NCBI RefSeq assembly: GCF_001039355.2 | Contig: NW_019775069.1 | Coordinates: 62,001 to 126,000 of the forward strand | Direction: 5' to 3' | Source: Lingula anatina | Lineage: Eukaryota; Brachiopoda; Lingulata; Lingulida; Lingulidae | DNA length: 64,000 nucleotides | Notes under the pieces: model-generated | Database searches by the model: none | The model's input: the letters and a program-made list of their open reading frames with translations, nothing else | What the model was told of the DNA's origin: nothing | Shown: one piece after another, positions 23,701-36,990 of the stretch | Layout of the letters: every line of letters begins with the position of its first letter | How positions within the stretch are numbered: position 1 is the stretch's first letter | Program-made: the position numbers and the translations under genes

Positions 23701-26369
23701 AAAAAACCCCTAACCCTGGCCTGCTATGTGAAGACTTGTTGACAACTAATATTCATGTTTCAATCATTAATTCAATTCAGTTCAATTCAATAAGTACAGC
23801 GAAAAAAAATTCCTTCAGGATTCAAATTCCTAACCAGTATATCACAATACACTCAAAAAGTAGATCAAATGTCTGTGCCAACCAAAAGGTCATCCCTTGT
23901 GTGTTTGTGTTTATACACATGTAACAATAAAAAGACTACTAGTGTATTCATTATCAGATTGAGTTATGTGATACAGCAATTATTTCCTTATACACTGAAC
24001 ATGAATTTCAATATTCTGAGATTACTTCTAGTCTTTTTACGTAACCTAAGCAACAGTGATCATATTGACTGAGCTGTGTATATTTTTCAACCAGGCTGAT
24101 GCATCATCTATAGACAAATAAGTCTACTTCCTCTGGCTGCATTTAATTTTAATTGGGGATATATATGTAGGAATTTTTGTTTTCTTAGCTAACAAAATAT
24201 AACTCATCTACACTGGAGAATTTGGAAAATCCCCAGCATGCCATTTACATGGATAAAAGTTGCAACAACTGAAAATCCAGAAAACGTAGCTTGCATTTTT
24301 CACCACATTTAGACCATCAAAAAATCAAAATGATCATGCACAGACAAGATGTTTATAATTGAGAGCATTCACATCGAGAAGAGCCAAGGTCTAGCAACGC
24401 CGAGACCTAAATATGGCACACCTACATGAAAGGAAGACCACGTAATCCTTTAATAGTCTCTCAATGAATGTCAGATTTCTGATATACCCAATAAATTTAC
24501 CTTCTGAAGTTAATACCATGAAATAAGGTTAAAGAGATATACATACATATAATATGCTTTCATTTCTATAGTCACTATATTTTCACCCACTGGCATTTTT
24601 TCCCTTTAAAGCCATCATGATACTATCTTATTAAACACCCAAGGTGGGTGGACCGTGCACCTTAATCGCTGCAGTCACACCAAGGGTCAGTCAGATAGTG
24701 ACCACTGGCACCTTGTGGTTGGACTCGGACATAGCTCAGGGATGTGGAGTCTGTTGCTGGATGTCTAGGCAACATGCAATAACTGGGTGTTGTCTGGACT
24801 TGGATAATGAAGTTGATATATACAGGTGCATTAAGCCGTATTAGCATTAGGGTTACTATTTAACTGGCAGTGCATAGAACTATTGCATGGTCGTATAAAA
24901 GTGTGAAGCAGTTTTTGGCTCAGTCGAATTAAACAGCCAGCTTGAGTAACTCTCTTTTTTTTTTTACTCTGTGTATGTATATGTAGTCTGCTTTTTCAAT
25001 ATTTCTGCTTAGGCTAACAGGCTGAAAAAAACTACTAGTCCAAATGAAAATCAATTAGTCTGGAGATGACTATTTAGATAATTGAAAATACAAAGCCCTA
25101 AAATTTCCACAAGTGCAATTAGTCTATTAACTTTTAAACATTCAAATTATTTACCAGTCACACACCAAATCTACGGGTCAATAACAGTGACCCTATAACT
25201 TGCAACGCAGACTATGCATGCACGTATGATGGTGAGTGCATGCCTGCATGCGTTTCCTTATTACTATTAATGTGCGTACAGGTTGTGATAGACACTTGTA
25301 ATATCACTGTAACACTGTGCGCTTCAGACTTGCTTGTCAACTGAAAGCTGTTACCCCACCAACAGAAAATCCTAAAATAACAAATGATGACTAATCAGCA
25401 AAGTTCATTTGAAATATTGATAAACCATCATCAAGCATTTAGTATATATATTGAACTGGGTTAAAGCTGATATAATATCAACCATACGGGTCTCTCCTGG
25501 TTAACAGGGCATGAAGGTATTTTTTTCCCTTTTTTTTTAACCAAACTACACACAGATTATGACAGACGTGCACAATGAAAAATCCTTGGCATGGGTATTG
25601 GGCTGTGGTATACAAATGTGACACCTGTTGTACCATAGTACTAGAGCCATCTACAGCTTGACAGTGGGGCCTGATCCCGAGTTCAGATAAACATATTTCC
25701 AAAACAATTGACTTCCTTTATGTTGATGAAATATATAACAACCTACCAGCAAAGAGGTGACAGTGTGAATAGTGTCAACTAAGTAAAACCTAACTTTTAT
25801 TCTATACTACAACTATTACTGCCTATTACTACTACAACTACTATCTCTAAAATAATAAATATAAAATTCCTTTGGGAAGTTTACTCCAAAAACATAACAG
25901 AAAACCAATAATTAATCTGGCACTAAACCACTATCTGTCTGCCTCTATCAGACAGAACCAGCATACACACACTGCATCCTACACTATCACCCAACAATAT
26001 CAAGATCATTCCGTTAATCATTAACCATCAAGATTACACTTAGCACTGCGTATAAACCATTAAAAAAGGGTTTAGTAGCATATATCATCAGAACTGCTCA
26101 TTTATTACTTCTATCTACCCTTTTCATTGGTTGTAAAACACAAAACTTTTCACATATTCCTATTTAAGCCTTCTAGACAATCCATCACAATCAACAACTA
26201 TCACACATATCTCAATTATATGATAAACACATTCTAAGTTGTGTCAAGCTCTATAATCCACTAAGTATATATATATCAGATAAGAAAGTCTCATTCCCAC
26301 CATACAGTACAAGCACCTGTACCTTCCACCCATCATTACAGCTTGCCAACCAGTGTCATAATAACCTAC
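20765..26369. other. Long 5' intron of the fusion gene
   Basis: No recognisable coding exon. One splice-flanked open stretch on the minus strand (22527-22416) does not fit the phases of the model. A short (CA)n lies near 22555-22570. Confidence 0.45.
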
Positions 26370-26452
26370 CTGTAGAGATGGTAATTACAACGCAGACCTC
26401 TGCTATCTCTACTTCATCACCGGGACACACCAGTCGTTTCCTGTCCTCCGCG
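26370..26452 (-). other. Candidate upstream cassette exon of the fusion gene
   Basis: Flanked by a good acceptor (cttcatttcag) and donor (CTACAG then gtaggt). One frame is open throughout (reads EDRKRLVCPGDEVEIAEV), but its phase does not join the next exon at 20764. It is therefore more likely 5'UTR, or a cassette that changes start-site use. Confidence 0.4.
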
Positions 26453-27397
26453 CTGAAATGAAGATTATAATAGTAAACCAAGGCACTGTCTCTGTAATGT
26501 GTGGTGTATCACTTTCTCTGTGCTTTATGCAGGCTTGGGACCATATAATGATGGATGAATGGCCCTCTTGTATTACTGTATGTGCCTACAATACTGTGAC
26601 ATCTGATATCAGTGCACGAGGTCAGAGGTCATGGGTCAGAGGTCACACCTTCAGTTTTCACATTGCAGTATCATCCGAGGCATGGTAAATAGTGGAGAGC
26701 ATCCCATTTTTTAATTTTTAAATCAAGTTCTTAAACTGTATATGTGGTTAAATAAGATATGAAGTTACAACTTATTTGCCAATTTATCACCATCTGATGC
26801 CAGTTGCATTTTCAATAAGTTGTTTCAATAAGTTGGTTTAAACACGAGTTGTGCTCTAATTAGCCCAGAATAATGTATCCTGTTGCAATGCATGTTATAA
26901 GGTATTCACCTCTCGTCTATAAGATACATCTATTAACTAGAGGAAATTGACCCCAAACAGGCATGGCTGTGTTCTTGCATCTGTTTACAGACATTAAGTG
27001 ACATGTATACTGACACACTTGATTCTGAGAGAGAGAGAGAGAGATGGATACAACATTCCCATTTATATTTCTCCCACTTTACCAAAATCTCAACTATTAA
27101 TTCTGCAGTGGTGTTTACATAACATATCACATACAGGAACTTTCCACAGAAACCAAATCCATCACTGTGATATTAGTAATTTCATATATCCATAAAAAAT
27201 AATAATCATAAAATCATTGTAAATAAGTTCAAATAAATGAACAATAAAACAGGAAATCAATCTAAATGAAAAGTAAAAGATAATGATTTATAAATATCTG
27301 ACCAACAGTATAAGCTGAAAATGACTAAAATGTTTTAAGTTTATCTACATACATGGTGGACCATCTTTATTTATCAGAATATTAATTTTTACAGATT

Positions 27398-27401
27398 AAA
27401 A

Positions 27402-27452
<51 letters not shown>

Positions 27453-27456
27453 ATAC
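27398..27456. repeat. (AAAT)n microsatellite
   Basis: About 14 copies of aaat, just downstream (on the minus strand) of the 27.5 kb candidate exon donor. Confidence 0.95.
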
Positions 27457-27477
27457 TAAAGACAAAATCACACATAC

Positions 27478-27589
27478 CTGTCTATTATCCTGTCCAAGCA
27501 TGTCCCCCTATTCCAGTACTTGCTTGTTGTTAAACATGTAGTGGAAATGTGCCAAATTCTGACTGGGCGTTACAGTCTAAATAATCCAC
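27478..27589 (-). other. Candidate 5' exon with a possible upstream start
   Basis: Flanked by tatcttccttcag and by GACAG then gtatgt. All three frames carry stops early in the exon. Its last ATG (27501) opens MLGQDNRQ to the donor in phase 0, which is exactly the phase needed to join the exon at 20764 and extend the fusion protein by 11 residues. Confidence 0.45.
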
Positions 27590-28529
27590 CTGAAGGAAGA
27601 TAAGGATGTACATACATCGATCAACAACACAATAGTATAAATATGCATAGGATTATAATCCAGAGACTTGGTTCTAAGCTGTGACTGGATTCAGGGACCA
27701 TATCAAGTTAGGTTATCAATCAATAGATTGCTGATTATCACGATATAAAATATCTCAACATTAAATGTACAATAGAGGCAAATTAATCATAATGACATGA
27801 AACAAACAGATTTAATAATTATCGCCTTTTCTATACTTTTTCCAAATGCTATATTTACAATATTCATTATCGGTTTCTGTGCCTATTTTTTTTTTATCTC
27901 TCAGGATTTTATCACAATATGTGTGACTCCCCTGCATATTGTCTCTGTGTATTGTGAAGGGTGAGGGGGGGGGGGTACCTCAATGTTGGACCTTACACTG
28001 AGGCAAGGGCCCCGTTTTGAATAGCTTGTTTTTTGGAGCCATTACTATTTTGTATCACATGGGTGTGGGTGGCCCTTGCTGTTAGTGAAATATTTCCATT
28101 ATTATTTAAACTTTGGGTAAACCACAAAATGTTTTTGGTCAGGTGCTTTGCAAGGAAAACAAAAAAAGTTAAAATTCACAATTACTACATCAGGTCCAAG
28201 CATGTAGGAAAAATCCCTGTAGAGTTTAGTAATCGTGTTTGGCAAAGATTCACTTTTATCTAGCAATATTTTGAGTGTATAGTGACACGCAAAGTGACAA
28301 ATGTGCAGAGGATTTAGTCACTGTCACAGTGGCTGTTTATCTTGTGTGTGAACTCTTGTGAGGTCGCTACCATATTGCTACTGGTGAGATTTCCACATTC
28401 AGTTAAAAGATCTTTTTTCTTTTGCAAGTGCACCAAATGACATAAGAATGTGGTTAACATCGGATATCAACACAAACCTCCTGTATATGCAAAGCAAACA
28501 TCCAATTTTTAGGCTACTACACTTTGCTC

Positions 28530-28878
28530 TCAATATCCCGCCATCTTTAGATTAATCCTCGAGATTTTTCGAGAGCCTAGTTGAACTCGCCGAATAGGAA
28601 AGTAGCTCTTGTTCTGACTAAAATTATAACCGAAAAATTTCACTAAATATTCACTTATACACATAGTGAAAGAATTTATAGTTAAAATATTATGTTTTTG
28701 TTTGAAAAATGCGGAATATTTTGTGCTTCAACGTTTCATTTCATTTGATTAATGAAGCTTACTCCCCTAACATTTAGATTCATCTGACCTTACATTCTCA
28801 TGCGAGGCCGCCATTCAAAATAGAGTGGTTGAGACGAACGTGCCGAATAGCCATAGACTTATAACTTATTGAACGACA
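28530..28878. promoter_or_regulatory. Probable divergent promoter, fusion gene (minus) and PPP4R2 (plus)
   Basis: The interval lies between the 5' side of the minus-strand gene and the PPP4R2 ATG. It holds CCGCCATCTTT (28539) and GCCGCCATTC (near 28807), with CCGCCATATTT (28929) just inside PPP4R2 intron 1. These resemble the YY1 site CCGCCATNTT, common near TSSs of TATA-less genes. No TATA box is evident. The minus-strand first exon is not firmly placed. A weak donor (GGAG then gtttgt) lies near 28478. Confidence 0.5.
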
Positions 28879-31800
28879 ATGGAGAACCAAAAGACAATAC
28901 TGGAAGCTTTAGATGGTAAGTTAAAGACCGCCATATTTATTTACAATTCTAAAAAATTTGTAAGACACTCTGATCTAGAATGAAATTACGTTTCAATTTT
29001 GTTGTCGATTTCAGCCCTCGCGAAGAAGCCAGACAACGATTTTGACATACCGGCTGTTCTAGACCAACATCTTATTCGGATTGCTAAAACCGGAGAAACC
29101 CTGTAAGTATCTCAAATCTTCAATTAGCCACTCAGAGTTTTATTTGCAGTCGGCTGGCTTTTGCGTTTTCCTACGAGACAGACGCTAGGAAGATAAACAA
29201 AGCGGTTCTAATAATAGAATTCGTGTCAAGTTGAAGGTCGCCGAGTGCTCCAGAACTGTTATCTAAGAGACAGAAAGAAAGAGTAAATCGTTGGTGTTTC
29301 TTGGTCAACACGCACATGTGTTGTTTCATAAAGCTTATGGAACAACAGCTTATTTAGCAGGGTTGATACATAATTGATGATAAAGTATGACTTGGATAAC
29401 TGCTGTGGATATCAGAACTTCAAAACATCACATAGGGACAGTCGGTCATCCGGGCACTTTACCTTAGCAACCGGCATCTGGGGTAAAACAAATCGGGCAA
29501 CATGGCGGATCGCATTAACTTCTATGAAAAAGTTGGCAGCCTTTGTCCGAAGATATCATACTTCACAGTTCCTGACCACGTGTGTCAGTGAAGTTGAGTT
29601 ATTTACCTGGTTGATTTCCTTTACAGGCTTCTGTAATTAGCCGCTGCACACCTGGTTAAGAGATAACATCGGCCTTAACTGCCGATCGTTATCTGTGATC
29701 GGGAATCTTACAGTGGTAGATTCATTTGCTTACCTGGATGAGCATATTATTCACATCTCTTTGAAAAGAAAACCATTTGAAAGAAACTGATAATATCAAG
29801 GAAGGTTTCAATTGTACTAATAACTGTTGACGTTGCATATTGCTGACACATATGACGGGTAGATTTGCAAGCTTACTGAATTGAACCGGTACCGTTTAAC
29901 TCTCAGGCACGCGCACAAATGTGAAATGGTGGAGGCTTGCTGTGCACCAGGTGACACTACCAACACATTAATAAAATCTTATGGGATTTGTTAAATTTCA
30001 AAGATCAACGGAAAAGTAAACGACTATTGCAGGATATAGGTCGTGCAAACGTGACTAAAGACGGGATTGTTGATCGAAACAAGATTTGGTCATAGTTATA
30101 CATGAACTACGAGATTTGTGTATGTGTGTATAGTTCATTTTATTATAGATAAGGAGAAAGTCATTGTACCTTGTTTGGTATTTATGTTTGTCATTTGTTA
30201 CATGAATTAATAAGTATACGTAGTATTTACAAGAAATTGAGATTGCATCTTGTGTTGGCGTGTGTGCCGGTATATCAATTCTTTTAGTTAAAATCAATGG
30301 ACTCTAACGTCGAACTTTTTTATTGTAAGTTAATTGAGGGCGTTATAAAGATAAGAAAAAATATACACGTCAATATATTGACAAACCTGTGAGTTAATGT
30401 CTAAATCTTTAAGTTATCAAGTAAAATATAAAAAAAGTTGCCATAAATAAAACGACCTTAAATGGTAAAATAACATACAGCTTTATTACCGCGTTTGTTA
30501 TTCAATTTAATTTTAACCTTGTAGGGCTACGTTTTGAAACTTAACGTTCTGTCTTCCATGATATTTCGCCAATTTTCGTACCAGAAAAGTGCACAATAAG
30601 ACGAATAGCTGCAAATATTAATACAGGTAACACCACGTGTCTTCTCTTCCAAAAAGTTAGCAAGCAACTGTTTATGCTGTCCTTCCAGGCTTGCATTAAT
30701 ATACATGTACTGTACATACAGACCAAAGAGGCCATATGGGATCGATGACATTGCCCCTATCCCGTTCCCCTGGCTATTGCAGCAGCAGGTGATTTAATCA
30801 CAATTTGTAGAAATCTTATTCTAATAACTTCTCAGTGTTGCACATTTTCGAGGCCTTTTTTACGATCCAGGTTCTAAGAAGCCATTCCTATATCACCAAC
30901 GTGTGTACATGCATATACTGTATATACTTAGGGTGGACATTTGCGTATTCAGTTAAGACCAATTTTATCCCGTAACAAGTTAAACAGTTGCTTATTACAA
31001 AGGCCTGCTAACTCAATAGTCCAGGTAAATGATTCAACCAGCCAGACACAAAAGGTCAAGCACAGCCTTTGCAAATCTTCTGCTGTAAACTTCCCGATCA
31101 CAGATAACGATCGGCAGTCATGTTAAGGCCGATTTTATCTCCTTACCAGGTGTGCAGCGGCTAATTACAAAGGCCTGTAAAAGAAATCGACCAGGTAAAC
31201 AACTCATCCTTACTGACACAAGTGGTCAGTCACTGTGAAGTATGATATCTTCGGACAAAGTCTGCCAACTTTTACATAGAAGTTAATGCGATCCGCCATG
31301 TTGCCCGATTTGTTTTACCCCAGATGCCGGTTGCTAAGGCGCGTGACGTCAGCCCGACTGTCCCTATTCATGCATACAGTAGGTCACATACTGTTTTGGT
31401 GTAGGGTGTTTATGTCGCAGTGCTTCAGTACTTACCATGCTACAGTGCTCAGTGTTATCTAAGAAAGAAAAATAATAAGGCCAGGTTGTTGATTTTTCTA
31501 TGCCAACATACTGATGTGCTGTTGCATAAAGCTAATATAACAGGGTTGATATGTAATGAAGGCTGAAGTATGATTTAGATAACTGTTGTACATATAGAAA
31601 ATTTTGGAACATCACACTGGTGTTAGAATAATTAATTTTGTCATAGTACAATTTATCATAAGAAGTAGTCAATAATTCAGAAAAAAAAAAATAATGTTTG
31701 CAAATGAAAATGCTACTGCGTTTTTCTGTTATGAAATTAACTTTTGTGACCCTCCAAGGTTAGACTTGCCCTTCAAGAAATCGACGGAAAATAGCTCTTT

Positions 31801-34800
31801 TTCAATTTTGAATGGGCACTGTAGAAAACATATAACAGCTAAAGCTCTCAAATTAAGCACGTGTGATATCATGTGAAGAATAAGTTCTGTAAATTTCAAT
31901 CCAAGCAGTTGAGTACATTTTGAGACAGAACGCTTTAAATGTGCAGCAAACAGTAACGCTAATCCCTTCAAGATCTTGACGAAAATTGGAAGTGCGTCAT
32001 GACGTCACTCGCTTCTACTTGGAAAGCTGCTGGGTGATTTTCCGATGAGAAATATTTCGTGGCTTATACAAATGTTTGGAAAATGACCATGCAGATAAAA
32101 GAAAATTCACTAATCAAAATTGAAACTGCGTAATTACATAGAAAAACATTGTGCATTCCTGACCTCGACTTGTCAGTGTAAACAAAGTGTACTGAACGCA
32201 AGCAAGCACGTGAATGCCGCGTTTGATACTTTGTATCAGACGCTTCGTTTTACTTGACAACACAGTGTTTACGTTGGGCATGACAGGAAAACAGTGAAAA
32301 AAACACGCACTTACGGTTTTCGTCGATTTCTTGAAGGCATCGATTTCTTGAAGGGCGAGTCTAAATTGTTGGAATGTGACAACCAGTTCATTTCTTCAGA
32401 TATGTCATTCAAACTTTGTTTGAAATAGTCCATTTTGACAATTTACCAAAAGAAACAACAAATAAATATAAAAAGATACTTTCTGGTAAACGTATTCCTA
32501 GAATTTTCATCTTCTTTTTTCTGTTCTAAAATTGGAAAGGTTGAGTCAATGTAAATATGTTTATTATTTTCGATATCATATAATTATTTCCATTTCGCGT
32601 GTGAAGGGGGAGAGGATGTGAGCCCACAAAATGTTTTATTTGCTAAGTGTGTCATTTACATTAGGATGTTATGAAATAAATTCTATTTCACTCACTCAGA
32701 ACTGGAAACATAATATTTATGATTATGATCACATTATATATACTATATTGATATATATTATACTGATCACGTGTCCATTCTCAGGGTCCCCTGGCCCAAA
32801 CTGAAGACCCTGCTGGTGAAGAAGCTAGACAAGAGTATGGACGACTTCTTTGCCTCGTGTCCTACAGACGAACTGACCCCCCTCCCCAATGTGGAAAATA
32901 TACAGTACAGTGAAATCAAACAAAGGGTGCTGAATAGGCTGAAGAGATTTGATGGGTGAGTTTTTTTCTCCTTCTTCACTCTGATGCTGCCTTAATGGCA
33001 GTAGCTAATATTAAGGTGTTATTTTTTTGTATTTTTGTTATATATCTTAGTTAAAAATAAAAAAATAATGTTTGCAGCTTGCATGCAGTGTTTGTGTGAC
33101 TAAATATTTTTGTGTAAACATGACAATGAGGGAGAAAGTTGAAAACCTGACAAGTTGTGATAAGGAATGACATTTTGGTAATTTTTTCCCTAAGCAACAA
33201 AAAATAAGGTGAAACACAATACCAGTACATTTTTCAAGTTCAGAAACAAGGTACATAACATGACATAACATAACATAACATGGCATTTTGTTTTTTCAGT
33301 GCTCCTTTCACAATACAGCGTTTGTGTGAACTGATAACTGAACCCAAGCTACATTACAAGAGGACAGATAAGTTTATAAGGGGTATTGAAAAGGTACACT
33401 ATGGTCGTGCTCAATCTCTCTCTTCATCTATTGATAAACTGAGACAAATTACTTTGTATTCTCCCAATGAACAGATAATGTAGAAAATTACTGGGTATTT
33501 TTTAACTAATCATATTATAACAGTTTTTTTTTTTTTTTAATTTGAAATGAATAATAAATTACATTTATGGAATAATAAAATACACAATTAAACATTTCTC
33601 TTGAATTTATCATAAATGTCTGAAGTCCAGAGATACTTGTTCTGAGATGATGTTGACTTTTTATGTACAAATGTTTTAACTGGCTTCTCTCTTGTGATAT
33701 AAATGAGTTGAGTTACTATGGTTTTGGTTTTTCTTTTTAGAATGTAATGGTAGTAAGCACTGTAGACCAGTATGGGAAGTAAGTACTGATATGCTCTGGA
33801 AAATACTCTCCCTTTTTTTTTTCCTGCAGTTAAAATCATATTGGCATACAGAATATAGGAAATTTGTTTTAAACTACCTGTGTAATGCCTGTTCTCTTTT
33901 TGTTTAAGTTCCGAGTCTGGATCTGCCTTTAAATGATGTGAAAAATTTTGAATAGTTTTAAATGGGTGACAAGGTTTGTTTTGCTCTTGTAAATGGTTTT
34001 ATAGCGCCCTATAAATCTGACTACATATGCAATACTTCAGGTTTATATTCTAACCAATTTTCACCCCTTACTTTTAGCAAAATTATTGTAGAGCCCAAGT
34101 CTATGGTCAATGGACTTGATGCCAACGGCCACTCAGATGAGTCCAGTCTATTTACCTCTCCCCTGCCGCCCATCAGTTCTCCGGGACTCAACGCGGCCAG
34201 CTGGATGTCTGCCTCCTTTGCCACCAACTACCCACTACACACCAGCACTGAGGAGGGAGCTACAGCAGAGACATCTACAAATCTGCCATTACAAGACAAG
34301 CTAGAGAACCAAGACAAACCAAAGACTAGTGAAACTGAAGCCCCATCTAGTAGCGAGTTGGAGAAGTGTGTTGCTGGGGAGGGGAAGGAAGACGCAGGTG
34401 CTAAGGAGTTGGGTGATTCTACTGTTGCTGGTGAAAATTTGGAAGAATTGGAAGTTGATGAGAAAGGGGACACTGTCAAACTAAGCCTTGCTCACTGGCC
34501 ACAGAGCTCCCCAGAGAAGAACGAGCAGGCAGAAAAAGAGAAAGGGACAGGTGAATGTAAAATGGGAGAAGGTGAGTTAACAAAAACAAGAAAATCATAG
34601 ACTGGGTTCCCATTCCTAGATCGATCCATCTGGATCAGTCTAAATCCCTAGGGAGTCTCACTAAATTGCTGTCACCTTAACCGGCTTAAATGTCTGTCAC
34701 GCCTACCGAATCAGCTAGTGTAAAGATAATTACCCCCTAACAGCTTTACTAGGCATGACAGACATTTAAGCCGATCAAGTTGATAGCAGTTTAGTGAGAC

Positions 34801-35631
34801 TCCCCAGGGAGATAGTTCGGTCCAAATATCTGTGGGAATGGTCCCTTAGACTCCCTCAATTTACTTACCAGTAGAAGTATACCTGGACTATACGATCAAC
34901 TTATAGTTGTAATTTCTAAGTCAAGAAAGACTTTCTTGTCTTTAAATGGTGGAATTCATTTCTCAAGAATATATCAATTAGTTCTATTTTTTATTTCATG
35001 CTTAATGAAATGATAATTATGGCAGTAAATATTGATCATCAGCCATCAGAAGATGTTGCAAACCATACTCACTTTGTACTTAATTTTCATTGAAGGTGTC
35101 CAGAAAGAGCCAACACCTGACAGCAGCAGTCCAATCACAACCTCAGAAAAGTCTAGCTATCACCAAGAATCTAACGAGGCTGATTCCACCAATACAGCTA
35201 CCAATTCATCTGAATTAAAGGACCAATCACAATCCACTAGTGAAGAAAGTATCGGCCAATCGGATACTCATTCAGAATTAGTTAATATTATTCAGTCTAG
35301 TGATGACATTTCCAGCCAATCAAATGATGCCATACAAATGGACATGCCAGAATCCAACCAATCAGGATCAGGCTCTGATGAGAACTCAAGAGAATGTGAA
35401 GAGCCTCCCAGAAAAATGCAAAGGACAGACTCTGACGAGACAGAGGGTTTTTCAATGTCTTTAGATTCCAGTTCAGAAGATGACGGCACAAGTTTAAAAT
35501 CCTCTGAAGATCAGAAAAATATATCAGACAAGAATTCAGAGCAGTTAACAGATGTAACTAGTACTTCTCAGTCTAGAGAGCTAGAAAAAGCAGTGACAGA
35601 AAATACATGTGAAGCTATGGATACTGACTAA
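28879..35631 (+). CDS. PPP4R2: Serine/threonine-protein phosphatase 4 regulatory subunit 2, 7 coding exons, 485 residues
   Basis: Exons 28879-28915, 29015-29102, 32785-32955, 33300-33393, 33741-33778, 34078-34571 and 35096-35631 sum to 1,458 nt with consistent phases and GT-AG junctions. The N-terminal third matches PPP4R2: [16 protein letters not shown], then [30 protein letters not shown], and [16 protein letters not shown]. The C-terminal half is acidic, Ser/Thr-rich and disordered, with a short basic patch PPRKMQRT near residue 411 (possible nuclear signal) and an acidic end (EAMDTD), as in the vertebrate protein. The family binds the PP4 catalytic subunit, usually with PPP4R3, and is known for roles in gamma-H2AX dephosphorylation, centrosomes and snRNP maturation. 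The start has a good context (gacaATGG). It is somewhat longer than the human protein (417). Confidence 0.95.
29230..31620. repeat. Diverged direct repeats flanking the long-inverted-repeat element
   Basis: Sequence at about 29230-29431 (ctgttatctaagagacag, gcagggttgatacataatt, aagtatgacttggataact) resembles 31430-31620 (gtgttatctaagaaag, acagggttgatatgtaatg, aagtatgatttagataact). The two copies bracket the element. Confidence 0.6.
29432..31367. mobile_element. 1.94-kb long-inverted-repeat element in PPP4R2 intron 2
   Basis: The left arm 29432-29704 begins ATAGGGACAGTCGG. The right arm 31092-31367 is its diverged reverse complement, ending CCGACTGTCCCTAT. Both arms carry matching blocks (e.g. 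aacatggcggatcgcatt with aatgcgatccgccatgtt). Within, 30953-31067 and 31123-31238 are diverged direct copies (gttaagrccrattttatc, attacaaaggcct). No transposase frame is visible, so this is probably a non-autonomous DNA element. Confidence 0.75.
31761..32363. mobile_element. 603-bp element with terminal inverted repeats
   Basis: It starts TAGACTTGCCCTTCAAGAAA and ends in the reverse complement form, TTTCTTGAAGGGCGAGTCTA. The right end carries an extra tandem copy of cgatttcttgaaggc. No transposase is seen. It lies in PPP4R2 intron 2. Confidence 0.7.
34604..34845. mobile_element. 242-bp foldback MITE in PPP4R2 intron 6
   Basis: The arms form an inverted repeat of about 95 bp (GGGTTCCCATTCC at left, GGGAATGGTCCC at right; ggcttaaatgtctgtcac with gacagacatttaagcc inside). 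The flanks catagact and cttagact are a 7/8 match, which would suit an 8-bp hAT-type target duplication. Confidence 0.75.
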
Positions 35632-36990
35632 GATTTTATCAGAATTGAAATTGTATTATAGAGAATTGAGATATTATTTAATAATTGAGAGATACCTCTA
35701 GTTAAAATATTGTGTTTAAATCATTTTTAAAGTAAATTTGTTGTAAGACAATGAGTTGTGAAAAAAAGGTGTCATGAGTCAGGGACATCATAAGTTTATT
35801 TCCAATATAAGGAAGTGCAAAGCTCGAGTGGTTAGGTAAATGGAAAATTGCTGAAGCATATAAGGAAGTCAAAAAAAGCAAGTGGAAGGTACAAGTCCTT
35901 TATGAGATGTCAGCAAAGATAAAGGAGTTGTCAGCTTTATGTTAGCTGTTGTATTTCAGTAGATTTCATAGGTAAAAGTTTCAACAGATAATTCCATCCG
36001 TTACATCCGCAAAACCTCTTACATTTTAATACCAGGATAATAATGATTTGAATATTAATTAGTTAGTTGACCTTCTTTGGCTCTGGTACAGCTTTAAGCT
36101 GGTTGTTCTACAGTGTCTTAAATCTGTGTTAATTTTGTTGGTTCATTTGTGGGTTCTCGGTGTTTGTAATTTGTTTTCATGCATACGAATTCAGTATCTT
36201 GTTTGAAATCCTTGGATGGGATTGGGGGTGGGAGGGGGCTCTGTTCAGATTAATTTATGATAACAAATATGAAAAAACAAGTATTAGTGAATTCTCCTTT
36301 TTCTGAAGAAAAATGAGAAATTAGGAATTTTTAACCGTGTATTAAAAACTGCTAATGTTATTGAAGGAAGTTGCTTGACTTCTCTGCCAGTATCATTACT
36401 TAATTTCACACCATGTTTTACTGTTACATCATCATGGCTACTTTTTATATGTCGTAGATCTGGCCAAAAATGTATACTTATGTGACATGATTGATATAAA
36501 TAATGAACATTTTCTCAGGTAAACACATTGAAATGATATTCGGTAATCATTATGAAAAGATTCTTGTTTCTGAATATATTTGCTGCTGTTTGGGGAAGAT
36601 ATCTCTCCTGTTTCATCCAACTTGTCATCGATTCAGAATGTTTATCTGGTAGAGATGTCGAGCTTTTGATTACATGGAAGTTTTATTTGTAAGAAGAATT
36701 ATGATCTCAACGACACTACTTATAATAGCAGCAAATATATATGCAGGTGCCTACATTTCTCATGGGACAGTGACATATTTCTCATGGGATAATTCTCATT
36801 AGATAAGTGGGATACTTTGGTCAGATGGTACAAGAAAAAAGATCGAAGAAACTGAGCAATATCCTCAAAATTATTTGTAGGCGAAAACATTGAGGAGTAA
36901 ACTGTTATATCCCTGAAATTGTCACACATGAAAATTATTATGTTCTTGTATTTTGTAGAAATAAATTCATTTTAAATAAAACTTGGTTTC
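35632..36990 (+). other. PPP4R2: PPP4R2 3'UTR and poly(A) signals
   Basis: No further coding sequence follows the TAA at 35629. AATAAA occurs at 36959-36964 and again at 36975-36980, giving a plausible 3' end close to 36990 and a UTR of about 1.35 kb. Confidence 0.55.

Noticed and set aside
24644-24847. Overlapping frames on both strands at 24.6-24.8 kb
   Set aside because: No supported splice sites or recognisable domain; opposite-strand overlap suggests chance.
25478-25702. Minus-strand frame at 25.5-25.7 kb as a further 5' exon
   Set aside because: No acceptor with a pyrimidine tract and the phase does not join the model.
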